NCBI GenBank assembly: GCA_964385635.1
Contig: CAYLPU010000003.1
Span: 30,461-94,460 of the forward strand
DNA: 64,000 nt
Reading direction: 5' to 3'
DNA from: CAYLPU01 sp964385635
Lineage (GTDB): Bacteria; Chloroflexota; Anaerolineae; B4-G1
Both the position numbers and the translations under genes were made by a program. Below are positions 1 through 8,346 of the stretch, in pieces (the first letter of the stretch is position 1; every line of letters starts with the position of its first letter). Below the pieces are notes generated by a model. That model was not told the DNA's origin. It did not search any database and saw only the letters and a program-made list of their open reading frames with translations.

Positions 1-1
1 T

Positions 2-739
2 ATGGAGCAGCCCTTCAAGTACCTGGGCGACAACGTCACTAACGGCCTGAACCTGCTGCAAGAAGCGGTCGCCCACGATGTGCGTCGTTTCATCCTCTCC
101 TCCTCCGCCAGTCTCTTCGCCGACCCGGAGCGCGTGCCGATTGACGAGGAAGAGTGCGTCATTCCCGCCAATCCCTACGGCGAGTCCAAGAACATCCTGG
201 AGCGTTTGCTCCACTGGCTGGACCACATCTACGGCTTCCACTACGCGGCGCTGCGCTACTTCAACGCAGCCGGCGCCTCCCCCTCCGGCGAGCGGGGCGA
301 GGACCACGATCCCGAGACACATTTGATTCCGCTCACCCTGCAGGTACCGCTGGGCCAGCGCGAAAGGGTCACCATCTTCGGCGACGACTACCCCACTCGC
401 GACGGCACCTGCGTGCGCGACTACATCCACGTGGTCGACCTGGCGCAGGCCCACATCCTGGCTCTGAGGGCGCTCGACGAGGGCAGCCGCACCTACAACC
501 TGGGTAATGGCGAGGGGTTTACTGTCAAAGAGGTCATTGAGACCTGCCGAGAGGTGACCGGTCACCCCATCCCGGCTGAGGTCGGCCCGCGTCGCCCCGG
601 CGACGCGGCTGAGTTGGTCGCCAGCAGCGAGAAGATCCGGCGCGAACTGGGCTGGGAACCGCAGTACCCTGACCTGCGGACTATCGTCGAGCACGCCTGG
701 GAGTGGCACCGCACGCATCCGCACGGGTATGGGGACTGA
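2..739 (+). CDS. galE: UDP-glucose 4-epimerase, 5' end cut off by the window
   Basis: NAD-dependent sugar-nucleotide epimerase of the extended SDR family, interconverting UDP-glucose and UDP-galactose (or a related substrate) for envelope glycans. The visible 245 residues are the C-terminal three quarters of a protein usually about 330 long; the N-terminal NAD-binding glycine motif lies outside the window. Seen: the SSSAS strand, the catalytic pair Y59-x3-K63 in NPYGESK, the RYFNAAGASP substrate loop and the late RDYIHVVDLA motif typical of GalE. The stop overlaps the start of the next glycosyltransferase (ATGA), so the two are co-translated. Substrate specificity cannot be read from the sequence; a 4-epimerase is the best match, other nucleotide-sugar epimerases are possible. 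Confidence 0.85.
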   Translation: MEQPFKYLGDNVTNGLNLLQEAVAHDVRRFILSSSASLFADPERVPIDEEECVIPANPYGESKNILERLLHWLDHIYGFHYAALRYFNAAGASPSGERGEDHDPETHLIPLTLQVPLGQRERVTIFGDDYPTRDGTCVRDYIHVVDLAQAHILALRALDEGSRTYNLGNGEGFTVKEVIETCREVTGHPIPAEVGPRRPGDAAELVASSEKIRRELGWEPQYPDLRTIVEHAWEWHRTHPHGYGD

Positions 740-1902
740 TGCGCGTCGCCGTCAACGCCTGGTTCTGGGATAGCCCCACCACCGGCAGTGGGCAGTACAC
801 CCGGCGGCTGGTGGAACATCTGGCTGCGGTCGCGCCGGACCTGGAGATAGTGCTGGTAACACCCAGGGGTTGGAGGTCTCGCGTTTCACGCTTCGCGCTT
901 CACGCTTCACGCAGCACCCAATCTGAAACCTGGAACCTGGAACCTGAAACTGGTAGCCTGAGGAAGGTCTGGTTCGAACAGATCGCCTTCCCCAGCGCCT
1001 GCCGTCACCTGGAGGCCGACGTGGCACACGTGCCGTACTGGGCCCCGCCGCTGACCTCCTCCGTTCCCACCGTCGTCACCATCCATGACCTGATCCCGCT
1101 GTTGCTGTGCGAGTACCGAGGTGGACCGCTGGTGCGGCTCTACACCGCGCTGGTCAGCGCCACCGCTCAGAGCGGCGCACTGGTGCTCACCGACTCAGAG
1201 GCCTCCAGGCGGGACATCGTCAACCACCTGGGGCTGCCGGCCGGGCGCGTGCGCGTCGTCACCCTGGCCGCCGACGAGCGTTACACCCCGACTCCCGCGT
1301 TGGGCGAAGGTCTCCCGACCGAGCTCCTTCGGCGCTACTCCCTGCCGGAGCGATACGTGCTCTATCTGGGTGGCTTCGACGTGCGCAAGAACGTCGTCAC
1401 GGCACTAGGTACCTACTGCTGGGCCGGGCCGGTCATCGGCGAGGAGTGCCCACTGGTCATCGCCGGACGGCTGCCGAAACGAGACACTCCTTTCGCACCT
1501 GATCCACGCCGATTGGCCCGGGAGCAGGAAGTAGACGAGCAATGCGTGCGCTTTATCGGCTTCGTGGACGAGGCCGACAAGCCTGCCCTCTACCGGGGTG
1601 CGGTGGCGTTCATCTTCCCCAGTCGCTACGAGGGCTTCGGCCTGCCCGTACTGGAGGCGCTGGCATGTGGCACGCCGGTCGTGGGCAGCGACGCTGCTTC
1701 CATCCCTGAGGTCGTGGGCAGTGCGGGGGTGCTGCTACCGCCGGATGACGCTGAGGGGATGGCAGGCGCACTGATCCAACTGGCGACCGACGATGGCTTC
1801 CGTGCGGAACTAAGCCGCCGCGCGCTGGTCCAGGCCGCCCGCTTCTCCTGGGAGCGCACCGCGCGGGAGACGCTCGCTGCATACCGGGACGTGGTGGGCT
1901 GA
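739..1902 (+). CDS. GT4-family glycosyltransferase
   Basis: Retaining GT-B glycosyltransferase, probably cytoplasmic and adding a sugar to a lipid-linked or exported glycan. The start chosen is the ATG overlapping the galE stop, giving MRVAVNAWFWDSPTTGSGQY, the usual GT4 N-terminus with a glycine loop; an upstream in-frame ATG would lie inside galE. The C-terminal half has the Rossmann donor domain with the E298-x7-E306 motif in YEGFGLPVLEALACGTPVV. Length 387 aa is normal. Odd: residues about 44-75 are encoded by a low-complexity repeat (bases 870-960) with no counterpart expected in the family, inserted in frame after the first beta-alpha units. Acceptor and donor are unknown. Confidence 0.85.
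   Translation: MRVAVNAWFWDSPTTGSGQYTRRLVEHLAAVAPDLEIVLVTPRGWRSRVSRFALHASRSTQSETWNLEPETGSLRKVWFEQIAFPSACRHLEADVAHVPYWAPPLTSSVPTVVTIHDLIPLLLCEYRGGPLVRLYTALVSATAQSGALVLTDSEASRRDIVNHLGLPAGRVRVVTLAADERYTPTPALGEGLPTELLRRYSLPERYVLYLGGFDVRKNVVTALGTYCWAGPVIGEECPLVIAGRLPKRDTPFAPDPRRLAREQEVDEQCVRFIGFVDEADKPALYRGAVAFIFPSRYEGFGLPVLEALACGTPVVGSDAASIPEVVGSAGVLLPPDDAEGMAGALIQLATDDGFRAELSRRALVQAARFSWERTARETLAAYRDVVG
870..960. repeat. In-frame dispersed repeat (TTTCACGCTTCACG and CCTGGAACCTGG tracts)
   Basis: Short iterated units of the CACGCTTCACG type are followed by a run of GAAACCTGGAACCTGG units inside the GT4 gene. Sister tracts lie at 3507-3560, 25136-25150, 27143-27160 and 31931-31992. The reading frame is kept, and the encoded peptide is rich in S, R, H, then E, T, N. 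Confidence 0.75.
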
Positions 1903-1903
1903 A

Positions 1904-1932
1904 TTGCGGATTGCGGACGAAGTGGATATAAT
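1904..1932 (+). promoter_or_regulatory. Sigma-70-type promoter
   Basis: TTGCGG (1904-1909), 17-bp spacer, TATAAT (1927-1932), just after the GT4 stop and 47 bases before the ADP-ribosylglycohydrolase start. An AGGAGG ribosome binding site follows at 1962-1967. Confidence 0.6.
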
Positions 1933-1978
1933 GGGCATAGACCGAACGCAGGTTAGCGTGTAGGAGGCTAAGGGAGAA

Positions 1979-3028
1979 ATGACAGTAACAGTTGCGATAC
2001 CATCTGTTAGCCGTTTCACCGGATGCATCCTCGGCCAGGCGGTCGGCGACGCGCTGGGTTTCCCGGTCGAGGGGCGCGGGCCTGCGGAAACCTCGGCCGC
2101 CGTTACCCCCTTCCCCGACCATTTCACCTCCCACCCCTGCGGTCTCTTCCCGCCCGGCCAATACACCGACGACTCGCAGATGATGTGCGCCATTCTGGCC
2201 TCGCTGGTCGAGCGGTGTCCTGAGGCTCTCGAAGGACGGGGCCGGGTGGACCCCGAGGACATCGCGGCCCGCTTCGTCCCCCTCTGGCGCGAGGGCGAGG
2301 TCGTCGGGCGGGGGTTGGCCACTACCGAGGCAGTCCAGCGATTGATAGTCGGCGTTCCCTGGCGCGAGTCGGGCACCCCGCCCCCCCAGGCTGGCAACGG
2401 CTCCGCGATGCGCACCGCACCGCTGGGGCTATGGCTCTACGACGACCCTGTCGCGCTGGCCCAGGCCGCTGCTGACGTGAGCCGCATCACCCACACCGAC
2501 CCGCGCTGCCTGGCCGGGGCGGTCGCCATCTCCGCCGCCGTCGCCTATGCCGTCAGCCACGACGTGATAGAGACCGACGCTTTCCTCGCTTTCGTCGCCG
2601 GTCTGGCGCGGCCCTACCACGCCGAGTTCGCCGCCCTCATTGAGCATCTGCCCCATTGGCTGGAGATAGATGAGCCTGCTGCTGCGCAGGAGATCCGTTA
2701 CGCCGGGCTCTCACCTGGTCGGGAGCCCAACTGGCCTGGCATAAGCCCCTTCGTCATCCCCACCGTTATCGTGTGCCTCTACGCCTTTCTGCGCACCCCC
2801 GCCGACTACCGGGAGGCGGTGCGCTTCGTCATCGCCCATGGCGGCGACGTGGACACCACTGGCGCGATCACAGGGGCCATCAGCGGCGCGTTCAACTCCA
2901 TTGAGGCCGTGCCGGAGAGCCTGACTCGCGTCGTCACCGACCAGGGCCGTCACGGTTACGAGGAACTCTGCACCCGGGCCGAGCACCTCTGGGCGCTCAA
3001 ACATCCTGCGCTACCCACGCAACCCTGA
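1979..3028 (+). CDS. ADP-ribosylglycohydrolase family protein (DraG/ARH-like)
   Basis: Cytosolic hydrolase of the ADP-ribosyl-glycohydrolase fold, expected to cleave ADP-ribose from proteins or small molecules using two magnesium ions. Seen: the N-terminal GCILGQAVGDALGFPVEG signature, the first metal motif T63-D64-D65-S66, the GNGSAMR motif and the second metal motif G-G-D290-V-D292-T293-T294. All acidic ligands are present, so the enzyme should be active. Length 349 aa is in the usual range. It has its own promoter and an AGGAGG site 11 bases before the ATG. The stop overlaps the next ATG (ATGA). No partner ADP-ribosyltransferase is visible, so the target is unknown. Confidence 0.9.
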   Translation: MTVTVAIPSVSRFTGCILGQAVGDALGFPVEGRGPAETSAAVTPFPDHFTSHPCGLFPPGQYTDDSQMMCAILASLVERCPEALEGRGRVDPEDIAARFVPLWREGEVVGRGLATTEAVQRLIVGVPWRESGTPPPQAGNGSAMRTAPLGLWLYDDPVALAQAAADVSRITHTDPRCLAGAVAISAAVAYAVSHDVIETDAFLAFVAGLARPYHAEFAALIEHLPHWLEIDEPAAAQEIRYAGLSPGREPNWPGISPFVIPTVIVCLYAFLRTPADYREAVRFVIAHGGDVDTTGAITGAISGAFNSIEAVPESLTRVVTDQGRHGYEELCTRAEHLWALKHPALPTQP

Positions 3029-5748
3029 TGACCAAATCTCAAATCTCAAATCTCAAATCCCAAACCCCAGGGCTGCCCCTCGCAATCTCTGCATTTGTCA
3101 TTTGTCATTTGTCATTTGTCATTTTCTTGACCTTTCTGGCCCTCTACACCACCACGCTCCTCCCCGACGTTCTCCCCGCCGACTCCGGTGAGTTCCAACT
3201 GGTCGCCACCACCGCCGGCGTGGCCCACCCGCCTGGCCGCCCGCTCTATACTATGCTGGGCTGGCTTTTCGCCCACCTGCCCCTGGGTCCCAACCCGGCC
3301 TGGCGTGTGAACTTCTTCTCGGCCGTCGTCGCCGCCGCCACCGTCGCCCTGGTGTTTCATATAGCCCGTCGGCTGACTGGCTCCGCCTGGGGCGGATTAG
3401 CGGCTGCGCTGATGCTCGGCTCCGCCACCACCTTCTGGGCCACGGCGACCACCGCCAGTATCCGTCCCCTCACCGCTTTCTTCACCGCCCTCTGCCTCTA
3501 CGCTCTCACGCAACACGCAATACGCAACACGTTTCACGTTTCACGTTTTACGTTTCACGCACCACGCCCCCAGCCCTCCAACGACCGTTACCTTACCTTC
3601 TTTGCCCTCGTCCTCTCCCTCGGCCTCACTCACGATGGCTCTCTGCTTTTTTCTTCCTCCACCTTCCTCGTTTACCTCATCCTCGTTGACCCCACCCTCC
3701 TGTGCCAGCCTCGCCGCTGGCTCAGGCCCATCGGTGCTTTCGCCCTCGGCCTGCTCGTGCTTCTCTACCTGCCTCTGCGCGGTGCAGCAGGCGCTCCCCT
3801 GGCTCCACGTGACTTGGCCACACTGCCCGGCTTCCTTGAGCACATCCTGGCCCTCGGCTTTCGGGGTGACGTGTTCGCCCTCAACCTCTTCGACCGGTTG
3901 GTGCTGCTTCCTACACTGCTGCGTTTCCAGTTCAACCCAGTGCTCCTGCTGGCTGCGTTTCTCGGTGCGTTGCTCCTCCTCTGGCGCGACCGCAAACTGG
4001 CGCTTCTCCTGGTCGGCAGTTTCCTCGTCCACACCGCCGCCACTCTCACCTATGACGCTCCCCAGACCGTCGAGTATGAGATGTCGGCTTACGTCTCACT
4101 CGCCCTACTGGTAGCAGTCCCCTTCGGGGTAATCTCAAATCTCAAATCTCAAATCCCAAATCCGCAAATCTGCAAATCTGCAATCTTTCGTTTGTCACTT
4201 GTCATCACTCTCATCGCTGGTATCGTCAACCTCACCGCCCATCTCCCCAATTATCGCGCTCTCTCCCAAAGCCGTGACGCCCGTGTCTATGCCGAGACCA
4301 TCCTGCGCGAGGCTCCCGCCGATGCTATCATCCTCTCCAACTGGCACTGGGCCACGCCGATGTGGTACCTGCAGCGGGTCGAGGGACTGCGCCCCGATGT
4401 CACCGTCAAGTATGTCTTTCCCCGTGGCGAGTCGCTGGCACAGAACTGGGTGACCATGATTGAGGAGTACATCCCACAGCGGCCGGTCGTCGTCGTGCGC
4501 TACTTCGAACACGAGTACAGTGACCTGCCCTACTGCTTCGAGCCGTTGGGCCAGGCGTTCCTCGTCCGGGCTACATCCAACTTCACACTGCCTCCTGGCC
4601 TGACCCCGCTTGACGTTCCACTAGGCGAGCAGATTGTGCTTCTTGGTTACCGGCTGGAAGCAGACGACATTGAGTCCTCCCGTCCGCTCGTGCTGACCCT
4701 GGCTTGGTCACCCACCGTCACCCCCACGGCCGACCTTGCTCTCTTCTCCCAACTCCTCGGCCCTGACGGGCGGCTGTGGAGCGCCACGCAGGACCGCTCT
4801 CACCCGGCCGGCCGATTCGCCGCAGGGGAGGTCATCGTCGAGCAGTCCGTCGTCTATCCGTTGCTTCACGCCCCTCCAGGTGACTACACCCTCACCGTCG
4901 GTGCCTACCTGCCTGCCGAGCCGGGCGCGCCCCGCCTCACCACTGATGGCGGAGCCGACGCTGTGCGGTTGAGCACCGTGCGCCTCCGACCGCCCACCCG
5001 GCGGCCCGTCACGCGTCATCCGGCCTTCTTTCGCTTTGCCGGTGGCCCCACCCTGATCGGCGTCGACTATGACACCGGTGTGCCTGGTCAGGTGCGGGTC
5101 TATCTCCATTGGGCGGGGCTGGGCACAGGGGCTGCTCTGCAACTGCTGGACGAGAGTGGCACGGCGCTTGGCCAGAGCCAGGTTCCGGCGCTGGAGCGCG
5201 GCCAGTACGCCACCACTGCCATTGATCTCCCCGCCGCGCCTGCCTGGGTCGCGCTGCTCGACGGCGACCGTCCTTGCCGCTGGAACCTGCTCTTCAGAAA
5301 GGCCGTACCACTGCCCTCGCCCGCTCCTGGCGAGCGGTACGTTCCCTTCGGTAGCAGTCTAATCCTGCTCGGCCTCAATGTACCTGCTGGAGACCTGGAG
5401 CCAGGGACCGACATCACGCTGGGTCTTCACTTCCTTGGCGCGCATCCCCTGGAGCGGGACTACGTCGTCTCCGCAGCCCTCACCGGCCTCAACCCCGATG
5501 GAACCTGGGCCTGGCGCGACGCCCACGACACCATCCCGGTCCAGGGAGCCATTCCCACCCTCAAGTGGATCCGTGGCTCGGTCATCTACGATCCGCACCA
5601 ACTATCCACCCCCAGCGATGCCCCGCCCGTCCCGGTCATCGGCTCCCTCGTCATCTATGACCACTTCACCCAGGCCCCGCTCCCCCCCCTTGACGAGCGT
5701 CTGGGCCCCACCGTCCCCCTCGGCACCTGGGCCGTCGTCTCCCCATAG
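3028..5748 (+). CDS. DUF2723-type multi-pass membrane protein with extracytoplasmic C-terminal domain
   Basis: Polytopic protein of the DUF2723 group, which is related to GT-C protein O-mannosyltransferases and uses polyprenyl-linked sugars on the outer membrane face. Seen: LLPDVLPADSGEFQLV and GVAHPPGRPLYTMLGWLF near residues 45-85, the DUF2723 signature; about ten hydrophobic helices to residue about 400; then a soluble region of roughly 500 residues. That region contains at least two copies of a beta-rich unit with a LLGY/LLGL start, also found at the C-termini of the two GT-C proteins near 11.5-15.4 kb. Odd: three dispersed repeats are in frame, supplying the first 33 residues (true start uncertain), residues about 160-178 and residues about 369-390. 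Function is inferred. Confidence 0.75.
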   Translation: MTKSQISNLKSQTPGLPLAISAFVICHLSFVIFLTFLALYTTTLLPDVLPADSGEFQLVATTAGVAHPPGRPLYTMLGWLFAHLPLGPNPAWRVNFFSAVVAAATVALVFHIARRLTGSAWGGLAAALMLGSATTFWATATTASIRPLTAFFTALCLYALTQHAIRNTFHVSRFTFHAPRPQPSNDRYLTFFALVLSLGLTHDGSLLFSSSTFLVYLILVDPTLLCQPRRWLRPIGAFALGLLVLLYLPLRGAAGAPLAPRDLATLPGFLEHILALGFRGDVFALNLFDRLVLLPTLLRFQFNPVLLLAAFLGALLLLWRDRKLALLLVGSFLVHTAATLTYDAPQTVEYEMSAYVSLALLVAVPFGVISNLKSQIPNPQICKSAIFRLSLVITLIAGIVNLTAHLPNYRALSQSRDARVYAETILREAPADAIILSNWHWATPMWYLQRVEGLRPDVTVKYVFPRGESLAQNWVTMIEEYIPQRPVVVVRYFEHEYSDLPYCFEPLGQAFLVRATSNFTLPPGLTPLDVPLGEQIVLLGYRLEADDIESSRPLVLTLAWSPTVTPTADLALFSQLLGPDGRLWSATQDRSHPAGRFAAGEVIVEQSVVYPLLHAPPGDYTLTVGAYLPAEPGAPRLTTDGGADAVRLSTVRLRPPTRRPVTRHPAFFRFAGGPTLIGVDYDTGVPGQVRVYLHWAGLGTGAALQLLDESGTALGQSQVPALERGQYATTAIDLPAAPAWVALLDGDRPCRWNLLFRKAVPLPSPAPGERYVPFGSSLILLGLNVPAGDLEPGTDITLGLHFLGAHPLERDYVVSAALTGLNPDGTWAWRDAHDTIPVQGAIPTLKWIRGSVIYDPHQLSTPSDAPPVPVIGSLVIYDHFTQAPLPPLDERLGPTVPLGTWAVVSP
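3031..3125. repeat. TCTCAAATC and CATTTGT low-complexity repeats forming the N-terminus of the DUF2723 gene
   Basis: TCTCAAATC is iterated three times from about 3036, then CATTTGT-type units are iterated about five times from 3094. Translated in the open frame they give a plausible signal-anchor. They are the same tracts seen at 4130-4200, 5759-5825 and 54480-54515. Confidence 0.8.
3507..3560. repeat. In-frame ACGCAACACG/TTTCACG repeat
   Basis: Iterated ACGCAACACGCAATACGC then TTTCACGTTTCACG units inside the DUF2723 gene, encoding a peptide rich in N, T, F, H, S and R in a loop between membrane helices. Confidence 0.75.
4130..4202. repeat. In-frame TCTCAAATC/CAAATCTG repeat
   Basis: TCTCAAATC repeats grade into CCGCAAATCTGCAAATCTGC and TTGTCACTTGTC units inside the DUF2723 gene. 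It is a close copy of the tract at 3031-3125, again in frame. Confidence 0.75.
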
Positions 5749-5754
5749 CCCCCC

Positions 5755-5860
5755 GATCTATAACCCGTAATCCGCAATCCCCCCCCCTTTTGCCATTTGT
5801 CCTTTGCCATTTGGTATTCGTCATTCCCCCCTTCCCTCTCCTGCCAGAATGTGTTACAAT
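5755..5860 (+). promoter_or_regulatory. Repeat-filled leader with possible promoter
   Basis: From 5755 to 5825 the DNA is dispersed repeat (GTAATCCGCAATCC, then TTTGCCATTTGTCC units). A -10-like TACAAT is at 5855-5860 with a poor -35 (TTCCCT, 5832-5837, 17 bp). It would start transcription just before the chosen ATG at 5883, which excludes the longer open frame upstream. Confidence 0.35.
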
Positions 5861-5882
5861 TATGCCAAGGGAGCGTACCGAG

Positions 5883-7571
5883 ATGCCCAACGATCTGGCG
5901 AAGCAACTCAAGCAAGTCCCGCTGTTCGCCAAACTCAGCCGGGACGATCTCAAGGCGGTTGCCAAACTGGTCAAGCGCGTGCAATATCCGACCAGGAGCG
6001 AGATATGCCGCCAGGGACAACTCGGCGTCACGGCCTACTTCGTCGAAAGCGGCGAACTGAGCGTCCTACACATCGATCCGGAGGGCATTGAGCGAGAGGT
6101 CATCAGGCTGGGGCCGGGCGAATACTTCGGCGAGACATCGCTCCTGCTGGGCGAGCCACGCGATGCCACTGTCGAGGCCGTCCAGGACACTACACTCCTG
6201 TACCTGAACAAGGATGAGTTCGACCAGTTGCTGCACGAGCGGCCCTCGGTGCTCAAGGCGTTGCAGATGCGGCCCGATGTGGCGGAAAAGCGGCGTACCC
6301 GGCGCTTTAAGTGGCAGGCCCCAGACGAGGTCGTCGTCACCCGCCTACGCAAGCACAACGCGATACTGATCCGTAATCTCGCCGCGCCCTCCTTTGTGCT
6401 CTTGATGGATCTGGTGGGCTGCTGGTACCTACGCTCCGGAGGAACGTTGGTCTTAATAGTGGGAGGTCTCCTGGCTCTGATCCCACTGCTGTTCGCTTTG
6501 TACCTGATCGTGGACCAGTACAACGACAACTACATCCTGACAAACAAGCGAGTTGTGCACGAGGAGCGCGTTCCCCTCATGTACGAATCCCGCGCCGAGG
6601 CCCCCTTGCGCACTATCCAGGACATTCAGCAGTCACAGGAGGGGCTCTTGGCCCAGTTGTTCAACTTCGGCGATCTGATCATTGAGACGGCAGGAGAACG
6701 TGGGCATGTGGTCTTTCGCCAGATTTCGAACCCAGCAGAGACGCGAGACGCCATCTTTGAGCAGATCCGGCGTGTGCAGGCCGGAGCCAGAGCCGAGGAA
6801 CGGGCCGTCATCCGCGATGCTTTGCGACGTCAGTTCGGCATTCAGTCTCCTGAGGAACCAGTCACTGTGCCCCCCCGGCCCCCTGAGAAACGACCTTTCA
6901 AATTGGCCGTACCCGGGTGGCTTCTTGCGCCCTTGCGCATCTTCACCTATTTCTTACCCTCGCTGCGCCACGAGCAAGGAGACACAATCACCTGGCGCAA
7001 ACATTGGGTCACCCTGATTCAGCCCATCGCGATTCCTACAACTCTCACCGTAGCCGCTACACTCATCACCATCTACCTGGCTTCTCGCAACCCTTCCAAC
7101 CTAGCCCCAATCCTGATCGGCTACGGGACACTGATGGCCTTCTTGTTCCCCTGGTGGCTATGGAGATTCGACGACTGGCAGAACGACACCTATCAGGTGA
7201 CAGCCACGCGCATCATTGATATTGAGCGGCGGCCCTTCTACCTGCGTGAGCAGCGCCGCGAGGCCAGCCTGGGTAAGATTCAGAATATCAGCCTGGAGAT
7301 CCCCGGTGTTCTGGGGAAGCTGCTCAACTATGGGTCAGTGACCATTGAGACGGCTGGGGCCGAGCCCTTTACCTTTGACTACGTCAAGAACCCTCGTGAC
7401 GTGCAGGCCGAAATCTTCCGCCGGGTGGAGACGTTCCAGCAACTGGAACGTCGGGAGGAAGCCGAACGCCGTCGGGCCGAGTTGGTCGATTGGTTCACCG
7501 TCTACGATCAGATTGACCTCTCGAAGGACTCTGCAAACCCACCACCACCTTCACATCAACAGGAGACCTAA
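5883..7571 (+). CDS. Cyclic-nucleotide-binding domain plus two membrane/bPH2 modules
   Basis: Residues about 10-125 form a CRP-type cyclic-nucleotide-binding domain (VPLFAKLSRDDL start, GEYFGETSLLLGEPRDATV phosphate-binding cassette). Two copies follow of a unit made of a hydrophobic helix pair and a bacterial PH domain of the YdbS/bPH2 type, each with a YILTNKRVV- or YQVTATRII-like strand and a conserved IQ(D/N)I segment. The C-terminus is charged. The start is set at ATG 5883 by AAGGGAG at 5867-5873; open frame further upstream is repeat sequence. The protein (562 aa) is probably an inner-membrane sensor in which ligand binding is coupled to membrane domains; the ligand and output are unknown. 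The def gene follows four bases after the stop. Confidence 0.8.
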   Translation: MPNDLAKQLKQVPLFAKLSRDDLKAVAKLVKRVQYPTRSEICRQGQLGVTAYFVESGELSVLHIDPEGIEREVIRLGPGEYFGETSLLLGEPRDATVEAVQDTTLLYLNKDEFDQLLHERPSVLKALQMRPDVAEKRRTRRFKWQAPDEVVVTRLRKHNAILIRNLAAPSFVLLMDLVGCWYLRSGGTLVLIVGGLLALIPLLFALYLIVDQYNDNYILTNKRVVHEERVPLMYESRAEAPLRTIQDIQQSQEGLLAQLFNFGDLIIETAGERGHVVFRQISNPAETRDAIFEQIRRVQAGARAEERAVIRDALRRQFGIQSPEEPVTVPPRPPEKRPFKLAVPGWLLAPLRIFTYFLPSLRHEQGDTITWRKHWVTLIQPIAIPTTLTVAATLITIYLASRNPSNLAPILIGYGTLMAFLFPWWLWRFDDWQNDTYQVTATRIIDIERRPFYLREQRREASLGKIQNISLEIPGVLGKLLNYGSVTIETAGAEPFTFDYVKNPRDVQAEIFRRVETFQQLERREEAERRRAELVDWFTVYDQIDLSKDSANPPPPSHQQET

Positions 7572-7575
7572 TCAT

Positions 7576-8127
7576 ATGCCCGTTCGTCCAATCGTGCTTT
7601 CCGACAACCCACTGCTACGCAAGAAATCGCGCCGCGTGCGACGTGTGAGCCCGGCTTCGCAACAACTCATCGACGATATGGTCGAAACGATGCGTGCAGC
7701 CAACGGCATAGGCCTCGCCGCCATCCAGATTGGAGTGCCTGAGCGCATCATCGTGGCGCAGTTGCCCAAAGATGAGGAAAACCCCGAGGGGGATACACTA
7801 TACACCGTCATCAATCCCAAACTGGCGCGTAAATCCCACGAGATGGAAGACGGTGTTGAAGGTTGCCTCTCCATTCCCGGCTGGGTCGGGGAGGTCCCCC
7901 GCCATCGCGTCGTCACTGTCAAAGGGTTGGACCCCCAGGGACGGGCCGTACGCATCAAGGCGGAAGGGTTCCTGGCCCGCGTTCTTCAGCACGAGATTGA
8001 CCATTGCGACAGCATCCTCTTCATTGACCGCATCGAAGACCCGGAGAAAATCTGGCCCGTGCCTGAGGGGGAGGAGGAGGCGGCAGAGGCGGCCCAGGAA
8101 GTACCTGGTGGTGGGGGCAAGGTATGA
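7576..8127 (+). CDS. def: Peptide deformylase
   Basis: Removes the formyl group from the initiator methionine of nascent proteins; metal enzyme in the cytosol. All three signature motifs are visible: GIGLAAIQIG (residues about 44-53), EGCLSIPG with the metal-binding Cys, and QHEIDHC with the two His ligands and catalytic Glu. In motif 1 the usual Pro before Gln is Ile; the essential Gln is kept. Length 183 aa is usual, with an acidic, glycine-ending tail. The ATG at 7576 follows an AGGAGA site within the end of the preceding gene, so the two are probably co-expressed. Confidence 0.95.
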   Translation: MPVRPIVLSDNPLLRKKSRRVRRVSPASQQLIDDMVETMRAANGIGLAAIQIGVPERIIVAQLPKDEENPEGDTLYTVINPKLARKSHEMEDGVEGCLSIPGWVGEVPRHRVVTVKGLDPQGRAVRIKAEGFLARVLQHEIDHCDSILFIDRIEDPEKIWPVPEGEEEAAEAAQEVPGGGGKV

Positions 8128-8157
8128 GCCGCTGGTGTGATTCCGTGATCCGCCCGC

Positions 8158-8186
8158 TTGACGCTACCGGATTGTTGTGGTACTAT
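8158..8186 (+). promoter_or_regulatory. Sigma-70-type promoter for the LysM lipoprotein
   Basis: TTGACG (8158-8163), 17-bp spacer, TACTAT (8181-8186). The transcript would carry a 5' leader of about 150 bases containing a GGGCAA/TTGCCC hairpin. Confidence 0.6.
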
Positions 8187-8217
8187 GTAAAGCACATGGA
8201 TGTGTTTCACTTCAATT

Positions 8218-8242
8218 GTAGGGCAATTTAGCAAGTTGCCCC
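8218..8242. repeat. Palindromic repeat, GGGCAA...TTGCCC type
   Basis: GGGCAA at 8221-8226 pairs with TTGCCC at 8236-8241. It belongs with the better palindromes at 54536-54556 and 55388-55414, which share the (G)GGGCAA core, often next to TA or GTAG. Confidence 0.55.
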
Positions 8243-8346
8243 TGGGACAAAGTGGTATACAAACAATTCGTCCTACAGCCCACTTGCAATGCACCCAAAG
8301 CATGTAGCGGCTTGGCTAGTGTGGCACAGACGAAGGAGGTAGCCTG

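Noticed and set aside
3031..4202. Iterated short units as a CRISPR array
   Set aside because: Units of 7-10 bases without unique spacers, inside a reading frame; no cas genes in the window.
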